Shown here piece after piece: positions 1 through 5,452 of a DNA stretch of 9,748 nt (positions are counted from its first letter, which is position 1; each line of letters opens with the position of its first letter). The DNA lies in assembly GCA_044868105.1 (NCBI GenBank), contig JBIOWC010000452.1, positions 1 to 9,748 of the forward strand. Reading direction: 5' to 3'. This stretch comes from JBFMDH01 sp044868105 (GTDB lineage: Bacteria > Acidobacteriota > Blastocatellia > UBA7656). The notes beneath the pieces are model-generated. The model made no database searches. It was not told the DNA's origin and saw only the letters and a list, made by a program, of their open reading frames with translations. A program made the translations under genes and the position numbers.

Positions 1-55
1 TGAGGATCGGTGATGCGTTCGTACAATCGCTTTGCCGTCTTGCCACCCCGCTCAT
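1..55 (-). CDS. 5' end of a divergent gene, unidentified (partial)
   Basis: Only the first 18 codons are inside the window. The minus strand carries a strong Shine-Dalgarno (GGAGG at 66-62, inside GGAGGAGGG) six bases before an ATG at 55-53, and the frame stays open to the window edge (MSGVARRQSDCTNASPIL). The peptide is not recognisable. The overlapping frame on the same strand, open from a TTG at 77-75, reads ERGGKTAKRLYERITDP, which looks more like ordinary protein and faintly recalls the N-terminus of reverse transcriptases (RLYERI-DP). Either the ATG frame is right and the other is chance, or there is a frameshift or an unusual start. Its start lies 125 bp from that of the CGNR regulator and it faces the same operator-like sites, so shared control is plausible. 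A divergent gene here is fairly likely; its identity is unknown. Confidence 0.4.
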   Translation of the reverse strand, partial: MSGVARRQSDCTNASPIL

Positions 56-90
56 GACTGCCCTCCTCCGTATACAAAGATTATCGTTCG

Positions 91-122
91 TCTAACCAGT
101 ATATCATCAAATACTGGTTAGA
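91..122. promoter_or_regulatory. Palindromic operator-like site 1
   Basis: This is a perfect 12-bp inverted repeat, TCTAACCAGTAT at 91-102 and ATACTGGTTAGA at 111-122, around an 8-bp AT-rich centre. It lies between divergent starts at 55 and 181. The arms sit on one repeat unit of 20 bp, about two helical turns, as expected for a dimeric regulator. There is no T-tract, so a terminator is unlikely. The binder is not known; the adjacent CGNR regulator is an obvious candidate. Confidence 0.7.
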
Positions 123-138
123 TTATAGACAGCTTGAT

Positions 139-170
139 TTTAACCTGTCAACCGCCATAAACTGGTTAGA
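139..170. promoter_or_regulatory. Palindromic operator-like site 2 (degenerate copy)
   Basis: The right arm, AAACTGGTTAGA at 159-170, matches the right arm of site 1 in 11 of 12 positions. The left arm, TTTAACCTGTCA at 139-150, is weaker but keeps TAACC and GT at the same 20-bp offset. Its centre is 48 bp from that of site 1. The right arm abuts the GAGAG ribosome-binding region of the CGNR gene, so occupancy would cover its transcription or translation start, consistent with autorepression. Confidence 0.6.
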
Positions 171-180
171 GAGAATTACA

Positions 181-855
181 ATGAAAACGCCATCAATGAT
201 GAGTAAGAAGGGAGCGGAGAGGTTGTTCGACCTGACGCTGACGGGTCGGCTGCCTCTTGATTTCGCCAACACTCTCGACTGGCGGGCGAGCGAGTCTCCC
301 AAAGAGTTGCTGAACGCCTACGAGGATTTTGTACGCTGGGGGCGTTATACAGAGCTCCTAACGGAGCGCCAGGGCCGGGACCTGCTGAAGGAGGCGGCCC
401 ACCGCCCGGACGAAGCCCGGGCCGTCGTCGACCGCGCAATTGAGCTGCGCGAAACCATCTACCGCCTGCTCTCGGCTGTCGCCGCCGGGCAGCGCACGTC
501 GGCCGCCGATGTCGCGTATTTGAACAGCCGGCTGAAAGCGGCGCTCGCCAACCTCCAGGTTGAAGCGACCCCTGAAGGCTTTCAGTGGGGGTGGTCAGAC
601 GGGCGAGTGCATCTGGAGAGGATGCTGTGGGATGTCGTGCACGCCACGGCCGACTTCCTGGTCGATGAGGTTGCCGTCGGGCAGTTGCGCGAGTGCCCCG
701 GAGAGGGCTGCGCCTGGCTGTTCGTCGACACCAGTCGCAATAAGAGGCGGCGCTGGTGTTCGATGGAGGGCTGCGGCAACCGCGCCAAAGCGCGTCGGCA
801 TTACGAGCAGACGAGGGCCGTGCAATCGAAAGGGTCCCGGCAAGGGGTCGGATGA
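181..855 (+). CDS. CGNR zinc-finger transcriptional regulator (ABATE + zf-CGNR)
   Basis: A 224-aa cytosolic protein of the CGNR zinc-finger family, annotated as putative stress-induced regulators. The first ~150 residues form the helical ABATE-type domain (LPLDFANTLDWR near 24-35). The C-terminal zinc finger has Cys172, Cys177, Cys193 and Cys198, with the signature WCSMEGCGNRAKARRHY at 192-208 containing the name-giving CGNR (198-201). The Arg/Lys-rich linker (186-191) and the RAKARRH helix are the expected DNA-contact surface. The length is near the family norm of about 190-220. The ATG start is preceded by GAGAG about 8 bases upstream; in-frame ATGs at 196 and 199 are alternatives. Two operator-like palindromes lie directly upstream, suggesting autoregulation. 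The gene is richer in G+C than the following DNA, which opens a long spurious antisense frame. The family is clear; the ligand and regulon are unknown. Confidence 0.9.
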   Translation: MKTPSMMSKKGAERLFDLTLTGRLPLDFANTLDWRASESPKELLNAYEDFVRWGRYTELLTERQGRDLLKEAAHRPDEARAVVDRAIELRETIYRLLSAVAAGQRTSAADVAYLNSRLKAALANLQVEATPEGFQWGWSDGRVHLERMLWDVVHATADFLVDEVAVGQLRECPGEGCAWLFVDTSRNKRRRWCSMEGCGNRAKARRHYEQTRAVQSKGSRQGVG

Positions 856-1325
856 GTTGCTCGGATGGCTCGCCAAGATAGGGTTCTGCGCCTCTCCGCT
901 TCGCCCTGCTTCTCACAACCCCGCGCCCCTGTTCCGTCACTTGATCCAGGTTTTCATCTGTAGGTTGTAGACCTTTCGCAGGCTGGTCACTCGCTATGAG
1001 AGGGAAGATTTATGTTGCGTTTGTCCATAGGGCTTGTGTGCTCATCACCTAAAACGACTTTAGGGATGACTTCCAGAGAGTTCAGCTTATCGTCGGCCAT
1101 TGTCTTGAGACTGAAATTTATCTGTGAACTTAAAAAAATCGCAGCAACAAGCCTGGCGCTACGCTTGGCAACCGATTCATCCAATTTGGCCTGACTATAT
1201 TGCGTAATTCGCACGGCCGCAAAGACTGAGGCGGGGGTCGGCGGCAAAGTTCTTAGTGTGGAAGGTGAGGCAGCAGAGATACGGATTCAAGAGGACAAGA
1301 GGAATGCTAAGTTTATTATTTAAGT
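856..1325. other. Gene-poor stretch after the CGNR gene
   Basis: I see no convincing gene, RNA or terminator here. Open frames on both strands around 987-1247 lack a Shine-Dalgarno; the minus-strand one would begin at a TTG, and its protein resembles nothing known to me. No hairpin with a T-tract follows the CGNR stop codon. The stretch separates the CGNR gene from a minus-strand small gene whose stop codon is at 1326. Confidence 0.5.
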
Positions 1326-1532
1326 CTAATTCTTAAGGTTCGCGAACTCATCATCAGCAAGCACAACTTGAGATTGCTTAGAACCGTCAAGCGGCTGCGG
1401 ATTCTCTCCTAAGATAGACGTGCGTTGCTTACCACACTCGTAGCATTCATGGATTAAACGACTCTCGCCTTCAGCCTGGTGTGGGACGCCCCAGTAATGT
1501 GTGTGAGTGGTAAACCAGTCCTGTATTCTCAT
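1326..1532 (-). CDS. Small hypothetical protein with a CxxC motif
   Basis: A 68-aa protein read leftward from ATG 1532. It has a canonical Shine-Dalgarno, AAAGGAG at 1549-1543, ten bases before the start. The N-terminal half is rich in aromatic residues and His (MRIQDWFTTHTHYWGVPH) and leads to HECYECGKQR at 29-37, where Cys30 and Cys33 form one CxxC knuckle next to His29. The C-terminal third is polar and acidic (VVLADDEFANLKN). There is no signal peptide or membrane segment. One CxxC is half of a zinc ribbon, so metal binding would need His ligands or dimerisation. I do not recognise the family. The ribosome-binding site, aromatic content and compact zinc-knuckle pattern argue for a real gene despite its isolation amid repeat debris. 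The nearest genes, at 181 and 2316, are on the other strand. Confidence 0.6.
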   Translation of the reverse strand: MRIQDWFTTHTHYWGVPHQAEGESRLIHECYECGKQRTSILGENPQPLDGSKQSQVVLADDEFANLKN

Positions 1533-1542
1533 GGTGGTGTGT

Positions 1543-1549
1543 CTCCTTT
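1543..1549 (-). promoter_or_regulatory. Ribosome-binding site of the 68-aa CxxC protein
   Basis: Reading leftward, AAAGGAG ends ten bases before the ATG at 1532. It is the main evidence that this short frame is translated, and it fixes its start. Confidence 0.6.
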
Positions 1550-1732
1550 ACAGATTAAATGAGGTGGGCTTACCTGCTGATTGATTATCCCATCAGACGT
1601 TGCATTGTGCAATGAAGGCGAAGGCCAGGTAATAGGTCAGTGTGAAAATAGGGGAATGAAATTATATACCGTTAAAAGAACGACAGTCTGTTGTCAGTGA
1701 CAAGGTCATCTTCTGATGGGGCAGAAAAGACG

Positions 1733-1773
1733 GATGGCGCTTTATCCGCCCCAGCCGATGGCGCTTTATCCGC
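1733..1773. repeat. Two exact 17-bp direct repeats, period 24 bp
   Basis: GATGGCGCTTTATCCGC occurs at 1733-1749 and again, identically, at 1757-1773. On the reverse strand this reads GCGGATAAAGCGCCATC. From memory, GATAAAG-GCCA-type tandem blocks are the sort of multiple terminal repeats that IS21-family transposases bind. I infer a decayed or solo transposon end; no transposase is adjacent. Confidence 0.6.
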
Positions 1774-1791
1774 TTTTTCCGTCTAATCCGA

Positions 1792-1855
1792 AGATCACTT
1801 TTTACTTGTCCAGAGATCACTGTTTACTGGTCGTTGGGCGAGACTTTACTTGTTT
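1792..1855. repeat. Degenerate tandem repeat (~22-bp unit), possible IS21-type end
   Basis: AGATCACTTTTTACTTGTCC at 1792-1811 and AGATCACTGTTTACTGGTCG at 1814-1833 match in 17 of 20 positions with a 22-bp period. A shorter third copy, AGACTTTACTTGTTT, lies at 1841-1855. The GATCACT-TTTACT-GTC pattern recalls the terminal repeats of IS21-like elements. It directly follows the different 24-bp repeat pair, suggesting a junction of two element ends. The repeat is seen directly; the transposon assignment is inference. Confidence 0.5.
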
Positions 1856-1900
1856 AGCGCCAACCGCTGGCCAACCTCTTTCATCCTGACCCAATACTGA

Positions 1901-1933
1901 ATGTCGAACAGCAGCGCAGCCTTTAAGCGCGGC
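1901..1933 (+). repeat. Dispersed motif, copy A (SAAFKRG-coding)
   Basis: The core at 1911-1933 matches 4201-4223 in 20 of 23 bases without gaps. Read from ATG 1901 the frame gives MSNSSAAFKRG and stays open for 39 codons to a TAG at 2018-2020; the other copy gives MNERSGAFKRG and then stops. Two of the three core differences are synonymous third-position changes. There is no Shine-Dalgarno before 1901. It may be a relic of a once-translated repeated element. Confidence 0.45.
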
Positions 1934-2315
1934 CTGAAATTTTTCTATATCAGCTTATCTTATTCGTTTACCGGAGGGAGAAGGCGGCCACCTTGCGCAG
2001 CGGGAGCAGGCGATGAATAGGCGTCGCGTAGGCCAATCCTTAAGCCATCAACTGTAGAGGATTTATTGTTAAAGAGGGCTACGTGGGTGGTTCGGTAAAG
2101 CGTAAAACTAGCGCAAACTTTCCCATTCCAGTTGGGCGAAACTTCGCAACCCAAAAGAAGATTACCCCTATATTGCGAGAATTCTCTGACCTGCTACGTG
2201 GCATTAGACTTGCCCTAAGGTGGAAATGAGTTTTGGGTGACATCGGAAAAGTTATGAAGCGCTGAAGCAAGTGATTCGGATTTATTAACTATGATGGGTA
2301 ATCTGGAGGGCAAAG

Positions 2316-2990
2316 ATGATATTTCGAAATCGAATTGAAGCCGGGCAGGCGTTAGCCAAAAAACTTATGGTTTATGCCGGTCGGAGTGATGTTTTAGTGT
2401 TGGCGCTGCCGCGCGGCGGCGTGCCCGTAGCTTTTGAAGTCGCGACGGCGCTTGAGGTGCCCTTGGATGTTTTTATCATATCCAAACTCGGAGTTCCGGG
2501 GCGTGAAGAACTGGCGATGGGGGCGATTACCAGCGGCGGTGTGCGGGTCCTGGACCATGAAATTAGAAACTACCTGCGGGTGCGCGAGCCGGAGATTGCG
2601 GCCATCGGCGACAGGGAGCAGAAAGACCTGGAGCGGCGCGAAAGGTTATACAGAGAGGGTCGTCCGGCGCCGGAAATGAGCGGGCGCACGGTGATTCTGG
2701 TTGACGATGGTCTGACGACCGGAGAGGCGATGCGCGCGGCCTTGCTCGCCCTACGCCTTCGCCAACCCGCACGCCTCATCGTTGCCGTCCCCGTCGCTCC
2801 GCTGCCGGTTTGCGAAGAATATTTTCAGGAAGCGGATGATTGCGTCTGCGTCTTTCAGCCGACCATACTCGATGGCGTCGAACACCGGTATACGAATTTC
2901 ACGCAGACCACGGATCAAGAAGTTCAAGTCTTGCTCAAGCAAGCGTTCGCCATTAATCAACTCCACCCCAGCGCACCTCCGGCAGTCTAA
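2316..2990 (+). CDS. Phosphoribosyltransferase family protein (COG1926-like)
   Basis: A 224-aa cytosolic type I PRTase-fold protein. The N-terminal part has FRNRIEAGQALAKKL (3-17), then LVLALPRGGVPVAFEVA (27-43) and the KLGVPGREELAMGAI segment (57-71), both typical of the predicted phosphoribosyltransferases of COG1926. The PRPP-binding motif VILVDDGLTTGEAM is at 126-139, with Asp130-Asp131 and Thr134-Thr135-Gly136 for the ribose phosphate. The C-terminus has the family's Y-F-QTTDQEV ending (192-203). The start is supported by GGAGG at 2305-2309, six bases before ATG. Family members are full-length at about 210-225 aa; the substrate base is generally unknown and often absent, so I assign no reaction. 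The small exported-protein gene follows after 120 bp on the same strand and may share the transcript. Upstream is repeat debris. Confidence 0.9.
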   Translation: MIFRNRIEAGQALAKKLMVYAGRSDVLVLALPRGGVPVAFEVATALEVPLDVFIISKLGVPGREELAMGAITSGGVRVLDHEIRNYLRVREPEIAAIGDREQKDLERRERLYREGRPAPEMSGRTVILVDDGLTTGEAMRAALLALRLRQPARLIVAVPVAPLPVCEEYFQEADDCVCVFQPTILDGVEHRYTNFTQTTDQEVQVLLKQAFAINQLHPSAPPAV

Positions 2991-3110
2991 CGCAATGTGC
3001 AAACCGGTCGAGTGCGTTTGGAGAAGGGGTAATCGTGACGCGGGCAAATGCAAATGAAATTATGCTTGCGGATTTCAGGGCAGGCCGCGAGGCGCTGCCA
3101 GGGAGGATGA

Positions 3111-3506
3111 ATGATGAAACGAATCATTTTAACCGTCTTAATATTTGGCGCACTGACACTCAGTGGTATTGGGTTCACCGCAAAAAGCTTGGCGCAAGCT
3201 CAAGGCAAAGAGGTCGTCGTCGTAGAATTTACTGATAAGATCAAACTCGAAGACAAGATTCTTCAAGGCACCTACATCTTTGAACATGATGATGAGCGGA
3301 TGGCCAAAGGAGAGCCTTGCATGTACATTTACACGAACAACAAAGGCAAGCCTGGCGAGCGGGTGGCCGCTTTTCACTGCACGCCTGTGGAGCGTCAGGT
3401 CGCCAAGCAAGTAGTTATCAGTGTGGCAATGACTTCTGATCCTGAGGTGTGGAAACTGAAAGAGATCCAATTTCCCGGCAGCACCAAGGGGCACTTGGTT
3501 CCGTAA
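3111..3506 (+). CDS. Small secreted hypothetical protein
   Basis: A 131-aa exported protein of unknown function. Residues 1-30 are a clean signal peptide: Lys3-Arg4, a hydrophobic core (IILTVLIFGALTLSGIGF) and a likely cleavage after AQA. The mature ~100 residues include the stretch GTYIFEHDDERMAKGEPC (53-70), then VAAFHC (85-90) and an ending FPGSTKGHLVP. That order (TYEFEHD-RMA-G-PC, then FHC, then F-G-HGVP) is one I recall from short exported proteins common in Acidobacteriota, but it has no assigned role. Cys70 and Cys90 could form a disulfide; His89 and His128 are near the conserved blocks. GGAGG at 3102-3106 serves either ATG 3111 (4-base spacing) or ATG 3114 (7 bases), so the true start may be one codon later. 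An upstream GTG frame at 3035 overlaps out of frame and is judged spurious. Confidence 0.8.
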   Translation: MMKRIILTVLIFGALTLSGIGFTAKSLAQAQGKEVVVVEFTDKIKLEDKILQGTYIFEHDDERMAKGEPCMYIYTNNKGKPGERVAAFHCTPVERQVAKQVVISVAMTSDPEVWKLKEIQFPGSTKGHLVP

Positions 3507-3521
3507 TATGCAAATGCTCGA

Positions 3522-3626
3522 AACCCGGTTGATAAAGGCGGCGCCCACCTCTTCCAGAGCCCGGCGCAGGGGTTGCAGCAGGGTCGGTACTTCAATATTT
3601 TTTGTGGCGCGCAGTAGGGGATGATG
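3522..3626 (-). pseudogene. Coding-like fragment, possibly HTH-protein remnant
   Basis: On the minus strand, one frame reads LLRATKNIEVP then TLLQPLRRALEEVGAAFINRV, ending antisense to the tail of the secreted-protein gene. It is closed upstream by a TGA at 3635-3633. The pattern VPTL-QPLRRALE-VGAAFI recalls the C-terminal end of short XRE-like helix-turn-helix proteins (IRRALEAAGVEFI). No start codon with a ribosome-binding site is visible, so if real it is a truncated remnant. This rests on remembered similarity over fewer than 30 residues. Confidence 0.2.
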
Positions 3627-3638
3627 AGGGAATCATCT

Positions 3639-3691
3639 GAGTAACCTGAATGAGCGCACTTATTCAATAAGTGCGCTCATTCAGGTTACTC
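3639..3691. repeat. Perfect 26-bp inverted repeat, 1-base loop
   Basis: The arm 3639-3664 (GAGTAACCTGAATGAG, then CGCACTTATT) is the exact reverse complement of 3666-3691, with a single C at 3665 between them. The stem would be 26 bp without mismatch. It lies 133 bp after the secreted-protein stop. No T-run follows on either side, so it is not a typical intrinsic terminator, though such a stem could still block 3' exonucleases or stall polymerase. Perfect arms imply either recent formation by an inverted duplication or strong constraint. Confidence 0.9.
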
Positions 3692-3899
3692 CGTTTATGG
3701 TGGTTGCCCGTACCGGCTGCCAGCCCGGAACCCCTCATCTTGCTCGCGCAAATTTCGGGCTTTGGACAGGCCTCTACTGCTTGCCCAACCCCCCGCTTCC
3801 CGGCTACTCGATTCTTTGAAGAATTTATTTTTTCTTTATTATCTTGCCTTTATTTTTCGTCTAGCTGTGTTGAGCCATATCATTTCATCTAAACACAAA

Positions 3900-3959
3900 A
3901 TGGATAGCCCGCGTAGCGGGCGCTAGCGCCTAATCTATCGCCCGCTGCGCGGGTTCCAT
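3900..3959. repeat. REP-like GC-rich palindrome
   Basis: CCCGCGTAGCGGGCG at 3908-3922 pairs with CGCCCGCTGCGCGGG at 3939-3953 (14 of 15 positions), with ATGGA/TCCAT flanks at 3900-3904 and 3955-3959. The 16-base loop region begins within GGCGCTAGCGCC at 3919-3930, itself a perfect palindrome, and each arm can also fold alone (CCCGC-GCGGG). This nested symmetry is typical of repetitive extragenic palindromes. Only one copy is in the window, so repetition is inferred. Confidence 0.6.
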
Positions 3960-4116
3960 AAGAACATCTCTACTTACCCTGCTCCCCGAATTGATTGCCG
4001 CAATAGTCAACGCTTACCATCCACAGTCGGAAGAGAAGGCGCAAGTTGACCCTGCCGGCAAGCGCAAGTCAACCAACCGGAGCTCGAGAAGGTAATCAGC
4101 GCCTTAAGGTTGAGCC

Positions 4117-4122
4117 TATAAT
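4117..4122 (+). promoter_or_regulatory. Possible -10 box (TATAAT)
   Basis: A consensus TATAAT lies about 175 bp upstream of the ene-reductase start. The best -35 partner at 17-18 bp spacing (TAATCA/AATCAG) is poor and there is no extended TG, so this is a weak candidate for the promoter of the three-gene group. Confidence 0.2.
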
Positions 4123-4190
4123 TTTGTATGATTTGACTCCCGCCTTTTTCACCGCCAGGTCAGTGGCCATGAAGTGTAAGTGAATCGGAG

Positions 4191-4223
4191 ATGAATGAAC
4201 GCAGCGGAGCCTTCAAGCGTGGC
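4191..4223 (+). repeat. Dispersed motif, copy B (SGAFKRG-coding)
   Basis: This is the partner of the motif near 1901. From ATG 4191 it reads MNERSGAFKRG and then TGA at 4224. The conserved core at 4201-4223 differs from the other copy at three bases, two of them synonymous in this frame. It lies 75 bp upstream of the ene-reductase start. The spacing to a GGAG immediately before the ATG is too short for efficient translation. Confidence 0.45.
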
Positions 4224-4297
4224 TGAAGATGGTCGGGCTATTTTTCATATTTGTCTGCCTAAACTGCATTACTAAGTTGACTGCATGAGGAGAACGC

Positions 4298-5359
4298 TTG
4301 AGCAAATTATTTTCGACCTTCACGGCTAGAAGGCTAGAGTTCAAAAATCGCATCTTTGTCTCGCCTATGTGTCAGTATTCTTGCCGGGATGGAATGCCAA
4401 ACGACTGGCACCTGGTTCATCTGGGCAGTCGCGCCGTGGGGGGGGCGGCGCTGGTGATGGTTGAAGCCACGGCGGTGTCGCCCGAAGGCCGAATTTCTCC
4501 CGGCGATATGGGTATTTGGTCCGACCAACAGGGGCAAGCTTTTCAACCCCTCGCCGCATTTATTAAAGCGCAAGGCGCGGTCGCCGGAATTCAGTTAGCG
4601 CACGCCGGTCGTAAAGCTTCTACGGAGGCGCCGTGGCGCGGCGGCAAGCCGCTCGCGAAAGAAGCGGGTGGCTGGCAAGCGCTAGCGCCCAGCGTTCTGC
4701 CTTTTGGAAATTACCCGGCCCCGCGGGAAATGACGACTGCTGATATTGCCAAGGTGACTTCACAGTTTGTTGAAGCCGCGCGACGCAGTCTGGCAGCGGG
4801 TTTTGAAGTCCTTGAACTTCATATGGCGCACGGCTACCTGCTCCATGAATTTCTCTCTCCTTTGGCAAATCAACGCCCCGACGACTATGGCGGCGATTTT
4901 AAAGGGCGATTGCGGTTTCCTCTGCAAGTCGCCGAGGCGGTGCGCGGCGTCTGGCCTGAGCCTCTGCCGCTGTTTGTGCGCATTTCGGCGACCGATTGGG
5001 TTGACGGTGGATGGGATTTGCCGCAGTCCATAGAATTTTCTAAACAACTGGGAAGTCTCGGCATTGATTTGATTGATTGTTCAAGTGGCGGCCTGGTTCC
5101 CGGAGCGAAAATTCCTGTCGCTTCCGGTTATCAGGTTCCGTTTGCCGCAGCGATTCGCCAGCAAGCCGGGATGGCTACAGGCGCAGTGGGGTTGATTACG
5201 GAAGCGGAGCAGGCGGAGCAGATTATTGCCCGGGGCGAAGCCGACACGGTCTTTCTGGCGCGCGCCATATTACGCGACCCCTATTGGGCGCTACACGCGG
5301 CGAAGACTTTGGCAGTAGATATTCCCTGGCCCGTACAGTATGAACGCGCCAAAGAATAA
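4298..5359 (+). CDS. Old Yellow Enzyme family ene-reductase (NamA/YqjM-like)
   Basis: A 353-aa FMN-dependent NAD(P)H:flavin oxidoreductase, TIM-barrel fold, expected to reduce activated C=C bonds (enones, nitro compounds) in the cytosol. It matches the thermophilic-like (YqjM/NamA) class: SPMCQYS at 22-28 with the class-specific Cys25 and Tyr27, Gln99 and Lys106 in IQLAHAGRK (98-106), the substrate-anion pair His175 and His178 with Tyr180 in ELHMAHGYLLHEFLSP, the RPDDYGGDFKGRLRF loop (193-207) and Arg228 near the flavin. The C-terminal LARAILRDPYWALHAA carries the phosphate-binding and subunit-interface region. The length is typical (~340-370). The start is TTG with GAGGAGA at 4287-4293 close upstream; no in-frame ATG precedes SPMC, so TTG is required. 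The PqaA-like gene follows 93 bp downstream on the same strand. The family is certain; the natural substrate is unknown. Confidence 0.95.
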   Translation: MSKLFSTFTARRLEFKNRIFVSPMCQYSCRDGMPNDWHLVHLGSRAVGGAALVMVEATAVSPEGRISPGDMGIWSDQQGQAFQPLAAFIKAQGAVAGIQLAHAGRKASTEAPWRGGKPLAKEAGGWQALAPSVLPFGNYPAPREMTTADIAKVTSQFVEAARRSLAAGFEVLELHMAHGYLLHEFLSPLANQRPDDYGGDFKGRLRFPLQVAEAVRGVWPEPLPLFVRISATDWVDGGWDLPQSIEFSKQLGSLGIDLIDCSSGGLVPGAKIPVASGYQVPFAAAIRQQAGMATGAVGLITEAEQAEQIIARGEADTVFLARAILRDPYWALHAAKTLAVDIPWPVQYERAKE

Positions 5360-5438
5360 GCGATGCGGTTTATCCGGAGACATCGCAGGCGGTGCGCTGA
5401 CCAGGAGCTTCTTTAAAACCATTGAACCTTGACTGAGC

Positions 5439-5445
5439 AGGAGGT
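5439..5445 (+). promoter_or_regulatory. Ribosome-binding site fixing the PqaA-like start
   Basis: AGGAGGT lies seven bases before ATG 5453. It favours that start over the in-frame TTG at 5429, which would add eight residues ahead of the signal peptide and place this Shine-Dalgarno inside the gene. Confidence 0.8.
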
Positions 5446-5452
5446 CCCTCAA

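Larger units (their letters stand above)
1533..2315. other. Long non-coding region with mobile-element debris
   Basis: This region holds the upstream sequence of the minus-strand CxxC gene, two tandem repeat clusters (1733-1773 and 1792-1855) resembling transposon ends, one copy of a dispersed motif near 1901-1933, and then a moderately AT-rich approach to the phosphoribosyltransferase gene. Minus-strand frames at 1960-2154 and 2079-2270 overlap each other, lack ribosome-binding sites and resemble nothing I know, so I do not call them genes. No intact transposase is present. Confidence 0.5.
3507..4297. other. Gene-poor region rich in inverted repeats
   Basis: About 790 bp with no supportable complete gene. 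It contains a coding-like minus-strand fragment (3522-3626), a perfect 26-bp inverted repeat (3639-3691), an AT-rich T-tract stretch (about 3815-3860), a REP-like palindrome (3900-3959), a possible TATAAT box (4117-4122) and the second copy of a dispersed motif (4191-4223). It separates the secreted-protein gene from the ene-reductase gene. Confidence 0.6.

Noticed and set aside
176..940. 254-aa open frame on the minus strand across the CGNR gene
   Set aside because: It is an antisense shadow of a high-GC gene: Arg/Pro/Ser-rich, low complexity, no domain, and the plus-strand CGNR protein is clear.
987..1247. 86-aa minus-strand frame
   Set aside because: It begins at TTG without a Shine-Dalgarno and its sequence resembles nothing known; left as non-coding.
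1589..1720. CCCATCAGA / TCTGATGGG 9-bp inverted repeat as ends of a 132-bp miniature element
   Set aside because: A 9-bp match is expected by chance over this distance, and no target duplication or further pairing is seen.
1960..2270. Two overlapping minus-strand frames (64 and 63 aa)
   Set aside because: They compete for the same DNA, lack ribosome-binding sites and have no recognisable features.
3035..3235. GTG-started 66-aa frame with AGAAGGGG upstream
   Set aside because: It overlaps the secreted-protein gene out of frame, including its signal peptide, and becomes Arg-rich nonsense; the downstream protein is far better supported.
3671..3892. 73-aa plus-strand frame after the perfect palindrome
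   Set aside because: It starts inside the palindrome arm, has no ribosome-binding site, and runs through T-rich non-coding DNA.
5361..5390. GCGATG / CATCGC inverted repeat after the ene-reductase as terminator
   Set aside because: Six-base stem, long loop and no T-tract; too weak to call.
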